Below are positions 1 to 8,590 of a DNA stretch of 64,000 nt, in pieces (within the stretch, counting starts at the first letter, position 1; each line of letters opens with the position of its first letter). The stretch is from Flavobacteriaceae bacterium (GTDB taxonomy: Bacteria > Bacteroidota > Bacteroidia > Flavobacteriales > Flavobacteriaceae), in contig JAQWJJ010000009.1 of the NCBI GenBank assembly GCA_029248405.1, positions 50,661-114,660 of the forward strand, in the 5' to 3' direction. The notes under the pieces were generated by a model. The model was not told where the DNA came from, did not search any database, and saw only the letters and a list, made by a program, of their open reading frames with translations. The position numbers and the translations under genes were made by a program.

Positions 1-1340
1 ACACGTTCATCTTTGTCTACCCGCTTTTGTATTTCTTCAAGCAGATCATCAATTTGGTTTTTACTCGGGCGAATTTCTATCGGCGGATCCAGAAGACCAG
101 TGGGGCGGATGACTTGTTCTACATAAACACCACCGCAGCGCGAAAGTTCATAATCGGCTGGAGTGGCACTGACGTAGATGACTTGATTTTGAAGCGATTC
201 AAACTCTTCAAATTTTAATGGTCTATTGTCCATAGCTGCTGGCAAGCGAAACCCATAATCGACCAGATTTTCTTTTCGGCTACGGTCACCGCCGTACATT
301 GCACTGACCTGTGAGACACTGACATGACTCTCATCGACAATCATCAAATAGTCCTCTGGAAAATAATCCAAAAGGCAAAATGGTCTCGTGCCAGGAAGCC
401 TCTGGTCCAAATAGCGAGAATAGTTTTCGATGCCACTACAATAGCCCAGTTCTCTGATCATTTCTAGATCAAAATTGGTCCGCTCTTCAAGACGTTTCGC
501 TTCGAGATGCTTCCCAATTTCTCTGAAGTAATCCAATTGTTGGACCAAGTCATCTTGTATGGACTTGATGGCATTTTGCAGCACATCTTGTGAAGTCACA
601 AACATATTTGCAGGGTAGATGTTGAGCCGGTCATAGGATTCAATGATGCTAAGATTTGCCGGGTCGAACGCCTCGATTTCTTCAATTTCATCACCAAAAA
701 AATGAATGCGAAATGCGTGATCTGCATAACCTGGAAAGACATCCACCGTGTCGCCCTTAATCCTAAAGCGACCATTGTGGAACTCAGTTTCTGTCCTTGA
801 ATAAAGGCCTTGTACCAATTGATGCAGGAGTTTGGTCCTGGATATGATTTGTCCCTTTTGAAGCTCAATGACATTTTTCTTGAATTCTACAGGGTTGCCG
901 ATCCCATAAAGACAAGAGACCGAAGCGACCACAAGCACATCACGACGCCCAGAAAGTAGAGATGAGGTGGTACTGAGCCTGAGTTTCTCAATTTCTTCGT
1001 TAATGGACAAATCCTTCTCGATATACACCCCACTGCTCGGGATATAGGCTTCAGGTTGGTAATAATCGTAGTATGAGACAAAGTATTCAACGGCATTATT
1101 GGGAAAAAACTGTTTGAATTCGCTGTAGAGTTGAGCGGCTAGCGTCTTATTGTGTGCCAAAACCAGAGTTGGTTTTTGGACTTGAGTCACAACATTGGCA
1201 ACGGTAAAGGTCTTGCCACTTCCGGTGACGCCGAGTAATGTCTGCTGTCCTATATTTTGTTGCAAACCATCAACAAGTTGCCGGATGGCTTCTGGCTGAT
1301 CACCTGTAGGGGTAAAATCACTAACGAGATCAAAGGTCAT
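1..1340 (-). CDS. uvrB: UvrABC system protein B, 5' part (window-truncated)
   Basis: UvrB is the damage-verifying helicase-like subunit of nucleotide excision repair; it is loaded by UvrA and recruits UvrC. About 446 N-terminal residues are present out of the usual 660-680; the C-terminal part lies beyond the window start. The protein opens MTFDLVSDFTPTGDQPEAI, with Walker A GVTGSGKT at residues 37-44. The beta-hairpin region is rich in tyrosine (YFVSYYDYYQPEAYIP) and is followed by the VVASVSCLYGIG segment typical of UvrB. The frame stays open to base 3, where it reads DDLLEEIQKRVDKDER. The ATG at 1340 is the only plausible start. No neighbour is functionally linked, and nothing in the readable part is damaged. 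Confidence 0.97.
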   Translation of the reverse strand, partial: MTFDLVSDFTPTGDQPEAIRQLVDGLQQNIGQQTLLGVTGSGKTFTVANVVTQVQKPTLVLAHNKTLAAQLYSEFKQFFPNNAVEYFVSYYDYYQPEAYIPSSGVYIEKDLSINEEIEKLRLSTTSSLLSGRRDVLVVASVSCLYGIGNPVEFKKNVIELQKGQIISRTKLLHQLVQGLYSRTETEFHNGRFRIKGDTVDVFPGYADHAFRIHFFGDEIEEIEAFDPANLSIIESYDRLNIYPANMFVTSQDVLQNAIKSIQDDLVQQLDYFREIGKHLEAKRLEERTNFDLEMIRELGYCSGIENYSRYLDQRLPGTRPFCLLDYFPEDYLMIVDESHVSVSQVSAMYGGDRSRKENLVDYGFRLPAAMDNRPLKFEEFESLQNQVIYVSATPADYELSRCGGVYVEQVIRPTGLLDPPIEIRPSKNQIDDLLEEIQKRVDKDER

Positions 1341-1437
1341 AGCGGTAAATGAATTTGGCTAAATTACGAAATTGATTTGGCTCCAACACCGATTCTTCTG
1401 TTCGGTTCCGGAGCATCAATTCAGGGACGACACTCTG

Positions 1438-1833
1438 TTAGTAACTGATGTCGATATAAAACTTAAATCTGACGGCTGTTGGGCTAGGACCCTCTGCAAT
1501 GGGTAGTGCTTTTGTGTCAATCACCACCAGCTCTTGGCCAATATAATCCGGTTGGGGCTGGTAAACATAATGTATGTGCTGCGTGATTGAGTCAACACGT
1601 AATGTACTGATCGTACTTTGTGAAGGCTGAATTGTGATCAAGGTTTGTGCTTCTGTAGCAAAGGGCCCAAGATCATAATTCAAGATGTCCTGATGGCGCA
1701 TCGATATCTGTGGTGTAAACACCACGGTTGTAGCGGCATCTTCGTTCTGCGGTAGGCAAGAGCACAATAAGAATGCGGACAGCACAACAAAAAGAAGGCG
1801 ACTCAAATAGGTATGACCCAATAAATTTACCAT
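1438..1833 (-). CDS. Small predicted lipoprotein, function unknown
   Basis: A 131-residue protein I do not recognise. It begins with a short basic region, a hydrophobic stretch (residues 13-23) and a lipobox-like LCSC with Cys26 as the likely lipidated residue, so it is probably an outer-membrane or periplasmic lipoprotein. The mature part is polar and beta-rich, without cysteines or an obvious catalytic motif. Its start overlaps the last 7 bases of the upstream pRiA4b ORF-3-like gene (its stop lies at 1827-1829), so the two are likely translated in a coupled way. The ATG at 1833 gives a complete signal sequence. Confidence 0.6.
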   Translation of the reverse strand: MVNLLGHTYLSRLLFVVLSAFLLCSCLPQNEDAATTVVFTPQISMRHQDILNYDLGPFATEAQTLITIQPSQSTISTLRVDSITQHIHYVYQPQPDYIGQELVVIDTKALPIAEGPSPTAVRFKFYIDISY

Positions 1834-2342
1834 TCTGAATCATAAGATAGGCCATCGAGATCATCGTCATCGAGGCCATATTCATCAAATTCATCGTCTT
1901 GATCATCGTTTTCTGCTAAGCCCACAAATTCTGTCGAAGGCGCCTGGTCGGGCAGCTGGCCATGAGCAAAAAGAAGATTAGGATAAGTGACACCGTCTTG
2001 TGGTGAGGTGATTTCTGCCAATTCAATCAAAAAGGTCCAATAATTCAGAAAGTCGTAGACATAGATCATCTTGGTCTGGTCCTTATCCAATACATCGGCA
2101 AGTAATGTGTCCCGCATCACACCAATATCGCCCTGCACTTCACTCATGTCGAACAATGGAAATTCTTCTCCCTGTTCCCACTGATCATTACTGATGTAAA
2201 AAGAAGCCATTTCATCTCCTTCAAAGCTAAAAGCTTGCGTGATGCTATTGTGAAAATCCTCTAAGGTCATGTTGTTGTCCAATTCAAGGTCTCGAAAGAC
2301 ATCTTCTTGGGCATTGAGAATAATTCTAAAACGGTAAATCAT
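1827..2342 (-). CDS. Plasmid pRiA4b ORF-3-like (IS1096 TnpR-like) family protein
   Basis: A 171-residue protein whose N-terminus (YRFRIILNAQEDVFRDLEL, then LEDFHNSITQAF and a YISNDQWEQGEEF segment) matches the pRiA4b ORF-3-like fold, a ubiquitin-like family also called IS1096 TnpR-like. Its biochemical role is not established. The last 30 residues are a strongly acidic tail rich in Asp and Glu (DDQDDEFDEYGLDDDDLDG). The DYLNYWTFLIEL-like core segment (residues about 96-107) is where family members carry conserved aromatics. It is first of a two-gene unit with the overlapping lipoprotein. No transposase or inverted repeats lie nearby, so it is a chromosomal family member and not part of an insertion sequence. 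Confidence 0.72.
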   Translation of the reverse strand: MIYRFRIILNAQEDVFRDLELDNNMTLEDFHNSITQAFSFEGDEMASFYISNDQWEQGEEFPLFDMSEVQGDIGVMRDTLLADVLDKDQTKMIYVYDFLNYWTFLIELAEITSPQDGVTYPNLLFAHGQLPDQAPSTEFVGLAENDDQDDEFDEYGLDDDDLDGLSYDSEW

Positions 2343-2415
2343 AGACGGTACTTAAGGGGTAAAGTTAAAATTAATCAAACAGAAAACATACAAAAATTAA
2401 TATTCTGACTGTTTA

Positions 2416-3441
2416 TTATTGGTGGCGAAAAACATGTACGGTAAAGGTCATGTTGGCCAAGAGTAAAAAGGCCACCACTTGATGAGCAAGTCCTAAAGCT
2501 ACTGGTACTTGGAGCAAAAGCGTCAAGACCCCTAACAAAAACTGAACGCCGACCAAGACTAAAAGAGACTTTAAAGCCCCTCTATGCGCCGGTAACTCAG
2601 TTCTTTTAAAGCCTAAATAACTCGCCCAACCTATTAAGCCAACGACAAGGTAGGCTAAAGTTCTGTGGACAAATTGAACGCCGCTTTTTCCTTCAACAAA
2701 ATTTTTCCACACCGGCACGAGTTCTTCAGTAACTGTCTCATGCATCCAAAGGCCATCACTCATTTTTGGCCAATGATTGTGGATCCATCCCGCATCAAGG
2801 CCAGCGACAAAGGCTCCATAGATGATCTGTATGACGAGTACGAGGTAGCCCAGGCGCAGAATGTTTTTCATTCCAGACCATTGAGGTCCTCTCTCTTTGT
2901 GCTGGGCATAAATAAGGTCTAAGGCAACCCATAGCGTATAGGCAAAGGTCAAAAAAGCCGTGGTCAAGTGCATGGCCAGACGATAGTGACTCACATCAGG
3001 ACGATCGACTAAACCACTCTTGACCATATACCAGCCCAAAAACCCTTGTGTACTGCCCATCAACATCAGTACAAGACACTTCCTGATGGTGCTGCGGCTG
3101 AGTTTCTTTGTGATTAAAAAGTAGGCAAATGGAAGCATAAATACGAGTCCGATCACGCGTCCAATGACGCGATGGATCCATTCCCAGAAGAAAATGTCTT
3201 TAAACTCCTCTAAAGTCATTCGGTGGTTGATCTTCTGGTATTCTGGATATTGCTTGTAAAGGTCAAAGGCGGCATCCCATTCTTGTGCATTGAGCGGAGG
3301 AATGGTGCCCGCAATCAATTGATAATTGGCAATAGACAAACCCGAGTGGGTCAAACGGGTAATTCCACCAACTATCACCATAATGAAAATCAAGATACAG
3401 CCGCTCAATAACCAGTAAATGACGGGTTTAGTGTCTTTCAT
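2416..3441 (-). CDS. ctaA: Heme A synthase (COX15/CtaA family)
   Basis: Converts heme O to heme A for cytochrome aa3 oxidase in the inner membrane. The 341-residue protein has about eight hydrophobic segments and the family's heme-ligand histidines in context: WEWIHRVIGR, YRLAMHLTTAF, VQFVHRTLAY and LGLAHQVVAF. The N-terminal IVGGITRLTHSGLSI motif is diagnostic. I place the start at the ATG at 3441 (MKDTKPVIYW) and not at the upstream in-frame ATG at 3525, because that would overlap the acetyltransferase gene by about 100 bases and add a non-conserved polar extension. With this start the overlap is only 14 bases. The oxidase genes themselves are not in the window. Confidence 0.93.
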   Translation of the reverse strand: MKDTKPVIYWLLSGCILIFIMVIVGGITRLTHSGLSIANYQLIAGTIPPLNAQEWDAAFDLYKQYPEYQKINHRMTLEEFKDIFFWEWIHRVIGRVIGLVFMLPFAYFLITKKLSRSTIRKCLVLMLMGSTQGFLGWYMVKSGLVDRPDVSHYRLAMHLTTAFLTFAYTLWVALDLIYAQHKERGPQWSGMKNILRLGYLVLVIQIIYGAFVAGLDAGWIHNHWPKMSDGLWMHETVTEELVPVWKNFVEGKSGVQFVHRTLAYLVVGLIGWASYLGFKRTELPAHRGALKSLLVLVGVQFLLGVLTLLLQVPVALGLAHQVVAFLLLANMTFTVHVFRHQ

Positions 3442-3967
3442 ATGAGTCTTTTTTGAGTTGAAACCAGTTATAAATGTTTTTTTCTTCTCCTGGGTAGTGG
3501 TCGTGTTTTTCAAATTCAAAGCCAAGTTTTTCTAGGACGCTAATGGATCTCACATGTTCCACCATGGTAAAAGCCTTAATTAAATCAATCCCTTGATGGT
3601 CAAATCCATGAGTTATCAGGGCCCGAGAGGATTCTGTGGCAATGCCTTGACCCCAATATTCTGGCAAAAAACGATAGCCAATATCCGGAACACCGAGTTG
3701 TGGAATGTGTTTGAGGCCACAAAACCCAATGAGTTCTTGATCCCCTTGATGCACAACTGCCATCCGGGCGTAACCGTAAGTGGCGTATTCGTTTAGCCAT
3801 GTCCCTTCAATAATTTCTGCAGCGTGATCCCGTGTGGTGATCAGAACATCACCTGTTTTTTCTTGAGTGGCTTTATTGGAGCCGAATCTCACAACCGCAT
3901 CAATATCGTCTATGGTAAAAGGCCTTAGGAGCAGTCGTTCTGTGTTTATGGTTTTTGGTGTCGTCAT
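3428..3967 (-). CDS. GNAT family N-acetyltransferase (RimJ/RimL-like)
   Basis: A 179-residue acetyl-CoA-dependent acetyltransferase of the Acetyltransf_3 type. It starts with the family signature TERLLLRPFTIDDIDAV and has the acetyl-CoA pyrophosphate loop as YWGQGIATES (RxxGxG/A type). A VEHVRSISVLEKLGFEFE segment forms the C-terminal part of the fold. The substrate cannot be read from sequence; RimJ/RimL relatives acetylate ribosomal protein termini, others act on small amines or antibiotics. The start overlaps the stop of the upstream tRNA nucleotidyltransferase by 4 bases, and its own end overlaps ctaA, so the three form one leftward transcription unit. Confidence 0.88.
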   Translation of the reverse strand: MTTPKTINTERLLLRPFTIDDIDAVVRFGSNKATQEKTGDVLITTRDHAAEIIEGTWLNEYATYGYARMAVVHQGDQELIGFCGLKHIPQLGVPDIGYRFLPEYWGQGIATESSRALITHGFDHQGIDLIKAFTMVEHVRSISVLEKLGFEFEKHDHYPGEEKNIYNWFQLKKDSYERH

Positions 3968-5391
3968 ACGCCAGGGGTGAGCCCTAACTCTGCTCCTTTT
4001 TTAATCATAAAAACTTTTGCCGCTTCATATTCGTTGGGAATATGACCCTCTAAAATGGCCTCCTTTATGGCGTCTTTTATCTGGCCAATTTCTCTAGAGG
4101 GGCCGAGACCAAAAGTCGCCATGATTTCTTCTCCACTCATCGGTGGTTGAAAATTGCGGATGTGGTCACGTTGTTCCACCTCTTGAATTTTTTCACGTAC
4201 TCGTTGAAAGTTGGCGTGGTATTTTTTGAAGCGTCTTGGATTTTTGGTCGTGATGTCGGCCTCGCATAGGGTCATCAAAGACTCTAAGTCATGGCCTGCA
4301 TCAAAAATGAGTCGCCTTACGGCACTATCTGTGACCTCTTGAGCGATGACAATGGGCCTTGAACTCATGGCCACCATCTTACGGACAAACTTCAGACGGT
4401 CATTTAGGGGCATTTTGAGACGCTTAAAAAGCTTTAAAACCATCTTGGAACCCACAAACTCGTGGCCGTGGAATGTCCATCCATTTTTCTGGTCAAAGCA
4501 TTTGGTCGGTGCCTTGCCAATATCATGCAGCAGGGCCGCCCAACGCAACCAAAGGTCATCACTGGTTCGGGCCATATTGTCTACGACCTCTAGAGTGTGC
4601 CAAAAGTTGTCTTTGTGCAACTGGCCTTCTTTTTCTTCGATACCCTCTAATGCGGTGAGTTCAGGAAAAATAAAAGGCAAAAGGCCTGTTTGATGCAAGA
4701 GTGCCAAGCCAATTGACGGTGTCGCTGCAGCCAAAATTTTATGGAGCTCGTCGACAATTCTTTCTTGGGAGATGATCTTGATGCGGCTGGCATTGCGCGA
4801 AATGGCCGCCAAACATTCAGCGGTTATGGTAAAATTGAGCTGAGTGGCAAATCGTATGGCACGCAACATGCGCAATGGGTCATCACTAAAGGTGATGTCA
4901 GCATCTAAGGGTGTTTTTAGTATCTTTTGATCCAGAGCTTTAAGACCGTCGAAGGGATCGAGAAGCGCGCCAAAGTTATCATTGTTAACACTGATGGCCA
5001 ATGCATTGATGGTGAAATCTCTGCGCTTTTGGTCGTCTTCTAAGGTTCCATTTTCTACCAGAGGATTACGGCTGTCGGAGCGATAGGATTCTCGCCGTGC
5101 CCCCACAAACTCTAACTCTATACCTTGTGTTTTGAGCATGGCCGTCCCATAGGTTTTGAAAACACTGACCTTAGGCTGATTTGGCAGGAGTGAGGCGACC
5201 TTTTTGGCTAAGGTGATGCCGCTACCTACCGTTACAAAATCGAGATCTTTGGCCGTAGCGCGTTTCAGTAAATAATCTCTAACGAAACCACCAATGACAT
5301 ATGTTTCTAGATTGAGCATGTCCGAGGCTTGAGCAACAGTCCTAAAAATGGGGTGCTCAAGTGCATGTTCTAATCCTTGTGATGGGTTCAT
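3964..5391 (-). CDS. cca: tRNA nucleotidyltransferase / poly(A) polymerase family with HD domain
   Basis: Class II nucleotidyltransferase that adds or repairs the CCA end of tRNAs. Residues 34-51 carry GGFVRDYL and the catalytic DLD (Asp49, Asp51). RRDFTINAL at 123-131 is the class II nucleotide-binding segment. A C-terminal HD phosphohydrolase-type domain has LLHDIGK at 287-293 (His289, Asp290). The tRNA-Pro gene in this window lacks an encoded CCA, consistent with a need for such an enzyme. Bacteroidota commonly have one 470-480-residue protein of this architecture, so 475 residues is normal. Its ATG directly follows the TAA of the upstream threonylcarbamoyl-AMP synthase with no base between, suggesting translational coupling. 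CCA activity versus poly(A) activity cannot be separated by eye. Confidence 0.93.
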   Translation of the reverse strand: MNPSQGLEHALEHPIFRTVAQASDMLNLETYVIGGFVRDYLLKRATAKDLDFVTVGSGITLAKKVASLLPNQPKVSVFKTYGTAMLKTQGIELEFVGARRESYRSDSRNPLVENGTLEDDQKRRDFTINALAISVNNDNFGALLDPFDGLKALDQKILKTPLDADITFSDDPLRMLRAIRFATQLNFTITAECLAAISRNASRIKIISQERIVDELHKILAAATPSIGLALLHQTGLLPFIFPELTALEGIEEKEGQLHKDNFWHTLEVVDNMARTSDDLWLRWAALLHDIGKAPTKCFDQKNGWTFHGHEFVGSKMVLKLFKRLKMPLNDRLKFVRKMVAMSSRPIVIAQEVTDSAVRRLIFDAGHDLESLMTLCEADITTKNPRRFKKYHANFQRVREKIQEVEQRDHIRNFQPPMSGEEIMATFGLGPSREIGQIKDAIKEAILEGHIPNEYEAAKVFMIKKGAELGLTPGV

Positions 5392-5952
5392 TTACTTTCT
5401 GATTACTTGAACCACTCCATCATTTTTGAGCCTAATGACACTAGATGGTTGGTCATTTCTTTTGTTGCGGTCCAAATTTACGACATAGTCTACACCGTCC
5501 AAAATTGCTTGGCTAATTTCTTTGAAAATTCCTGGTGTTGGTTCGCCACTGATATTAGCAGAGGTAGAGACCAATGGTTTTTTGAGGTGCTTGATCAGTG
5601 TGCGACAAAATTCATCATGCGTGACCCGTACACCAAGAGAATCATCCGCTGCGACTAAATTCTCCGCAACATGACGCGGTTGGTCATAAACTATTGTTGT
5701 TGGCCTATCGGCGTATTTGAGTATGTCGTAGGCGATTTCTGGGACCGATGAAATATACTGCTCGAGCATGCGAAAGTCGGAGACCAAGCAAATCAATGCC
5801 TTAGAATCATCTCGTTGCTTGAGGGCAAAAATTCTGTCTACCGCGTCTGCATTTGTTGCGTCACAGCCAATACCCCAGACGGTATCTGTGGGGTAGAGGA
5901 TGATTCCGCCACGCTTGAGTACTTTGAGTGATTGTTCTATTTCAGGATGCAT
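5392..5952 (-). CDS. tsaC: L-threonylcarbamoyladenylate synthase (Sua5/YrdC/YciO family)
   Basis: Makes threonylcarbamoyl-AMP from threonine, bicarbonate and ATP for the t6A37 modification of ANN-decoding tRNAs. The 186-residue single-domain protein has the diagnostic GGIILYPTDTVWGIGCDA near residues 15-32, KQRDDSKALICL, and the STSANISGEPTP segment of the active site. It lacks the C-terminal Sua5 domain, so it is the short TsaC form. Its stop codon abuts the start of cca; the pairing of two tRNA-maturation genes fits. The ATG at 5952 lies just downstream of the pyruvyl transferase stop. Confidence 0.92.
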   Translation of the reverse strand: MHPEIEQSLKVLKRGGIILYPTDTVWGIGCDATNADAVDRIFALKQRDDSKALICLVSDFRMLEQYISSVPEIAYDILKYADRPTTIVYDQPRHVAENLVAADDSLGVRVTHDEFCRTLIKHLKKPLVSTSANISGEPTPGIFKEISQAILDGVDYVVNLDRNKRNDQPSSVIRLKNDGVVQVIRK

Positions 5953-5964
5953 GATGGCTCATCT

Positions 5965-6879
5965 TTAAAGGTTCAAGTAGTCAAAAGCTTTCGATGCAAA
6001 ATTACGATTAATGGTGCGACATTCTTCCAAAAGACCAGAATATTGAGGGGCGTTTTTGAGCTGTTGCTCAAAATCGTCATACGAGGTTATTTTTGCCGGA
6101 TATTTGAAGTCAAAAAACTTTGTTGTTGTCGGTACGGCTAAGACTTTTTTGCCCATCAACAAAGCCCAGTACATGGCATGATAGCTATCGGTTACAAGCG
6201 TTTCACTTGCGCCGATAAAGGCGACCATATCCTCCAGAGAGGTCGCATTATGGCTATTGGGATACTTTTTGAGTCGTTCGGCGAGCGCTTGATCTTGGTG
6301 AGATTTTTTACCGAATAAAATTCCAATTTCTTGTGTGTTTTCAAAATTTTGATCAAAAATTGGATGAAGGCAACTCACACAAGGCACCCAATGTTCTTTT
6401 GTGCTGAAATCCCGAACACCTGCAAGGCCAAAATTTTTCAAGTCAACGTTGTATTTTTGCGGTTTTCCGAATTCATTGGGGTTAGGATCATTGTGTCCTG
6501 GACCCCAAAGCACCGTCTTTTTACCACGGTTTTTGAGTGCGCCAAAGAGCTTGATTTGTGTTTCGAAATGACGCAAATTGAGCAGTCCGCCACCACCAAT
6601 AATGAGATCATTTTGCTGTACTGTTTCACGCCAATTCTTGCGAATAGCCCCTTGAGTTCTGCGCATCCCGTTGATGTCGAGCACCTTGCCTTTTAGTTGG
6701 TCAAAATAGAGGTGTGGGGCGCAATAATAATCGCCAATATTATTGGGATCATGCCGGTGTATATTGATGACTCCACGGCTGTCCAATGGGCCCGACAAGA
6801 TGGCTCGAGCCATTTGTTTTTTGCGCTGCTCGCCATCGAGTAGAGGAAAGACCTTACCCAAAACCTTTTTAATTTTCAT
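5965..6879 (-). CDS. Polysaccharide pyruvyl transferase family protein
   Basis: A 304-residue member of the PS_pyruv_trans family, which transfers pyruvate ketals from phosphoenolpyruvate to surface glycans or acts in related cell-wall modification. Recognisable parts are DPNNIGDYYC at 44-53 near the N-terminus, the glycine run IIGGGGLL around 93-100, LWGPGHNDPN, and the C-terminal LVTDSYHAMYWALLMGKKV with the conserved S-Y-H. It sits at the left end of the surface-glycan cluster and is transcribed away from the GT2 gene at 6922, with 42 bases between the two starts. The sugar acceptor cannot be inferred. Confidence 0.87.
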   Translation of the reverse strand: MKIKKVLGKVFPLLDGEQRKKQMARAILSGPLDSRGVINIHRHDPNNIGDYYCAPHLYFDQLKGKVLDINGMRRTQGAIRKNWRETVQQNDLIIGGGGLLNLRHFETQIKLFGALKNRGKKTVLWGPGHNDPNPNEFGKPQKYNVDLKNFGLAGVRDFSTKEHWVPCVSCLHPIFDQNFENTQEIGILFGKKSHQDQALAERLKKYPNSHNATSLEDMVAFIGASETLVTDSYHAMYWALLMGKKVLAVPTTTKFFDFKYPAKITSYDDFEQQLKNAPQYSGLLEECRTINRNFASKAFDYLNL

Positions 6880-6921
6880 TACTTTCGTTTAAAATGTAAA
6901 GCTAAGCCTTACGACTTAATA

Positions 6922-7755
6922 ATGAAACCTAAAGCCATGACATCTGCACTTTTGATTTCGACCTACAATTGGCCTGAGGCACTTGAATTGATTTTAAAGA
7001 CGGTATTGATACAATCCAAGTTGCCCGATGTGGTTTTGATAGCAGATGATGGATCTGACCAACGCACAAAAGTTATTATTGAAGACTTCAAGGCTCAAAG
7101 TGCAGTTTTGGTAAAACACCTTTGGCATCCAGATCAGGGATTTCGTAAATCCTCAATTTTGAATAAGGCTATTGCGGACTGTTCAGTTGATTATATCATT
7201 CAAATTGATGGCGATTGTTTGTTGCATCCGAAATTTGTCAAAGACCATCTCAACGCGGCCAAAAATGGTGTTTTTCTCGCGGGAAGCCGCATCAATATCA
7301 AAGACGGGTACCGCACCGAATTATTTGATCATCAGAACGTTATTTTTCCTTTTGGGTTCAGAGGGTTGCGGAACAAAACGCGCCGTATTTATTGGCCTTT
7401 TCTCGGGTATTTTTATCGACCAAAAAATATTTTTTCAAAGAAATTTAGAGGATGCAATACATCATTTTGGCGTAATGATTTCATTGCGGTCAACGGCTAT
7501 AATGAGGCCTTTGAGGGCTGGGGGCGTGAGGATTCGGATTTGGCATACCGACTGTTGCATCTGGGTTGTGCCATGCAGCGTTTGAAGTATCGCGGTTTGT
7601 TGTACCATATACCGCACAGAAATTTGTCAAAGGATCGATTGGAGATCAACGACGACATCGAACAAAAAACGATTGCAGAAAAAATAATTTGGGCCACTAA
7701 GGGCCTTGATCAATATGTCATCAAGGCATCTGACGGTACATCAAAAATAATTTGA
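6922..7755 (+). CDS. Glycosyltransferase family 2, with C-terminal galactosyltransferase-type region
   Basis: A GT-A fold inverting glycosyltransferase of 277 residues: ALLISTYNWPEAL at the start, ADDGS at 41-45 for nucleotide binding, QIDGDCLLHP with the DxD-like DGD at 96-98, and a GWGREDSDLAYRL segment at 199-211 typical of the Glyco_transf_7C region. It is similar along its length to the GT2 at 11331 (same STYN start, same position of the DGDC motif, same E/QDxEL-type tail), so the two are likely paralogues. Its 3' end overlaps the convergent GT2 at 7721 by 35 bases. The acceptor is unknown; context points to lipopolysaccharide core or surface polysaccharide. Confidence 0.9.
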   Translation: MKPKAMTSALLISTYNWPEALELILKTVLIQSKLPDVVLIADDGSDQRTKVIIEDFKAQSAVLVKHLWHPDQGFRKSSILNKAIADCSVDYIIQIDGDCLLHPKFVKDHLNAAKNGVFLAGSRINIKDGYRTELFDHQNVIFPFGFRGLRNKTRRIYWPFLGYFYRPKNIFSKKFRGCNTSFWRNDFIAVNGYNEAFEGWGREDSDLAYRLLHLGCAMQRLKYRGLLYHIPHRNLSKDRLEINDDIEQKTIAEKIIWATKGLDQYVIKASDGTSKII

Positions 7756-8482
7756 CATAGCGTTTAAAAACAGATTGGGCGTTAATACTGGCCAAAATCC
7801 ATCCTTCTAAACCATCTAATATACCAAGCCGTATCAAGTACTGGTGCCAAAATCGATAAAACGGCCGCCAAATAAAATGACCAAGATGCACCTTTTTCTT
7901 GGCCTCAAACGCCATTTGGGCTTGCAAAGTGCTGTAGCGGTCAAGTTTGGCCAAATAATCAGAAAATGATTTGTACGTATGATGTGGAATGCGCGATTTG
8001 AGTCGGGCTGTAGTGCCATCGACTGAGATTGTTTCATGGACCAATCTGCCATTATAGCGGCAGAGCTCGGTTCTGCCTAAACGAATGACCCAGTCGGTTT
8101 GAAATCCGGAAAACCTGATTTTTTTACCCATAAAATAAAGTTGGCGACGGATAAAATAGGCCTCGGCTCTTGGCCTTGCAACGGCATCAAGTATTTCTTT
8201 TTTAGCTTCAGCTGTAATGACTTCATCAGGGTCAAAAAGCAGCACCCATTGTTGGCTGACTTGATCTAACGCAAAGTTTTTTTGGCTACTGAAATCATCA
8301 AAATCTCTGGAGAACACCCGTACATTGTCAAATCTTTTGGCCAAAGAGACGGTTTGATCAGTACTGTGAGAATCTACCAGAATTACCTCGTCGACGAAAT
8401 CAAGCTGCTGTAAAAAAGAGGTGATGATTTCGCCCTCGTTGAGGGTGATCACGACCGCACTAATGGATGGCTTAGGGCTCAA
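7721..8482 (-). CDS. Glycosyltransferase family 2 (WaaE/KdtX-like)
   Basis: A 253-residue GT2 resembling the WaaE/KdtX beta-glucosyltransferases that extend the inner core of lipopolysaccharide. It shows ISAVVITLNEGEII at 7-20, ILVDSHSTDQT at 34-44, and LLFDPDEVIT at 81-90 with the metal-binding DPDE. The C-terminal part (GHFIWRPFYRFWHQYLIRLG and DGLEGWILASI) is the membrane-associated tail common to this subgroup. The start codon is TTG at 8482; no in-frame ATG lies near the conserved N-terminus. A TATATTTA box about 25 bases upstream could be the -7 element. Confidence 0.88.
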   Translation of the reverse strand: MSPKPSISAVVITLNEGEIITSFLQQLDFVDEVILVDSHSTDQTVSLAKRFDNVRVFSRDFDDFSSQKNFALDQVSQQWVLLFDPDEVITAEAKKEILDAVARPRAEAYFIRRQLYFMGKKIRFSGFQTDWVIRLGRTELCRYNGRLVHETISVDGTTARLKSRIPHHTYKSFSDYLAKLDRYSTLQAQMAFEAKKKVHLGHFIWRPFYRFWHQYLIRLGILDGLEGWILASINAQSVFKRYVKLFLMYRQMP

Positions 8483-8590
8483 TAAATACTGGTTTTGCAG
8501 GTAAATATAAGGATTTTACCCCACGAGTGCGTGTTTGTTTAGGGGTCGACAACAAAAATATACCTAATTTTGTGACAAAGAACCACCGTA

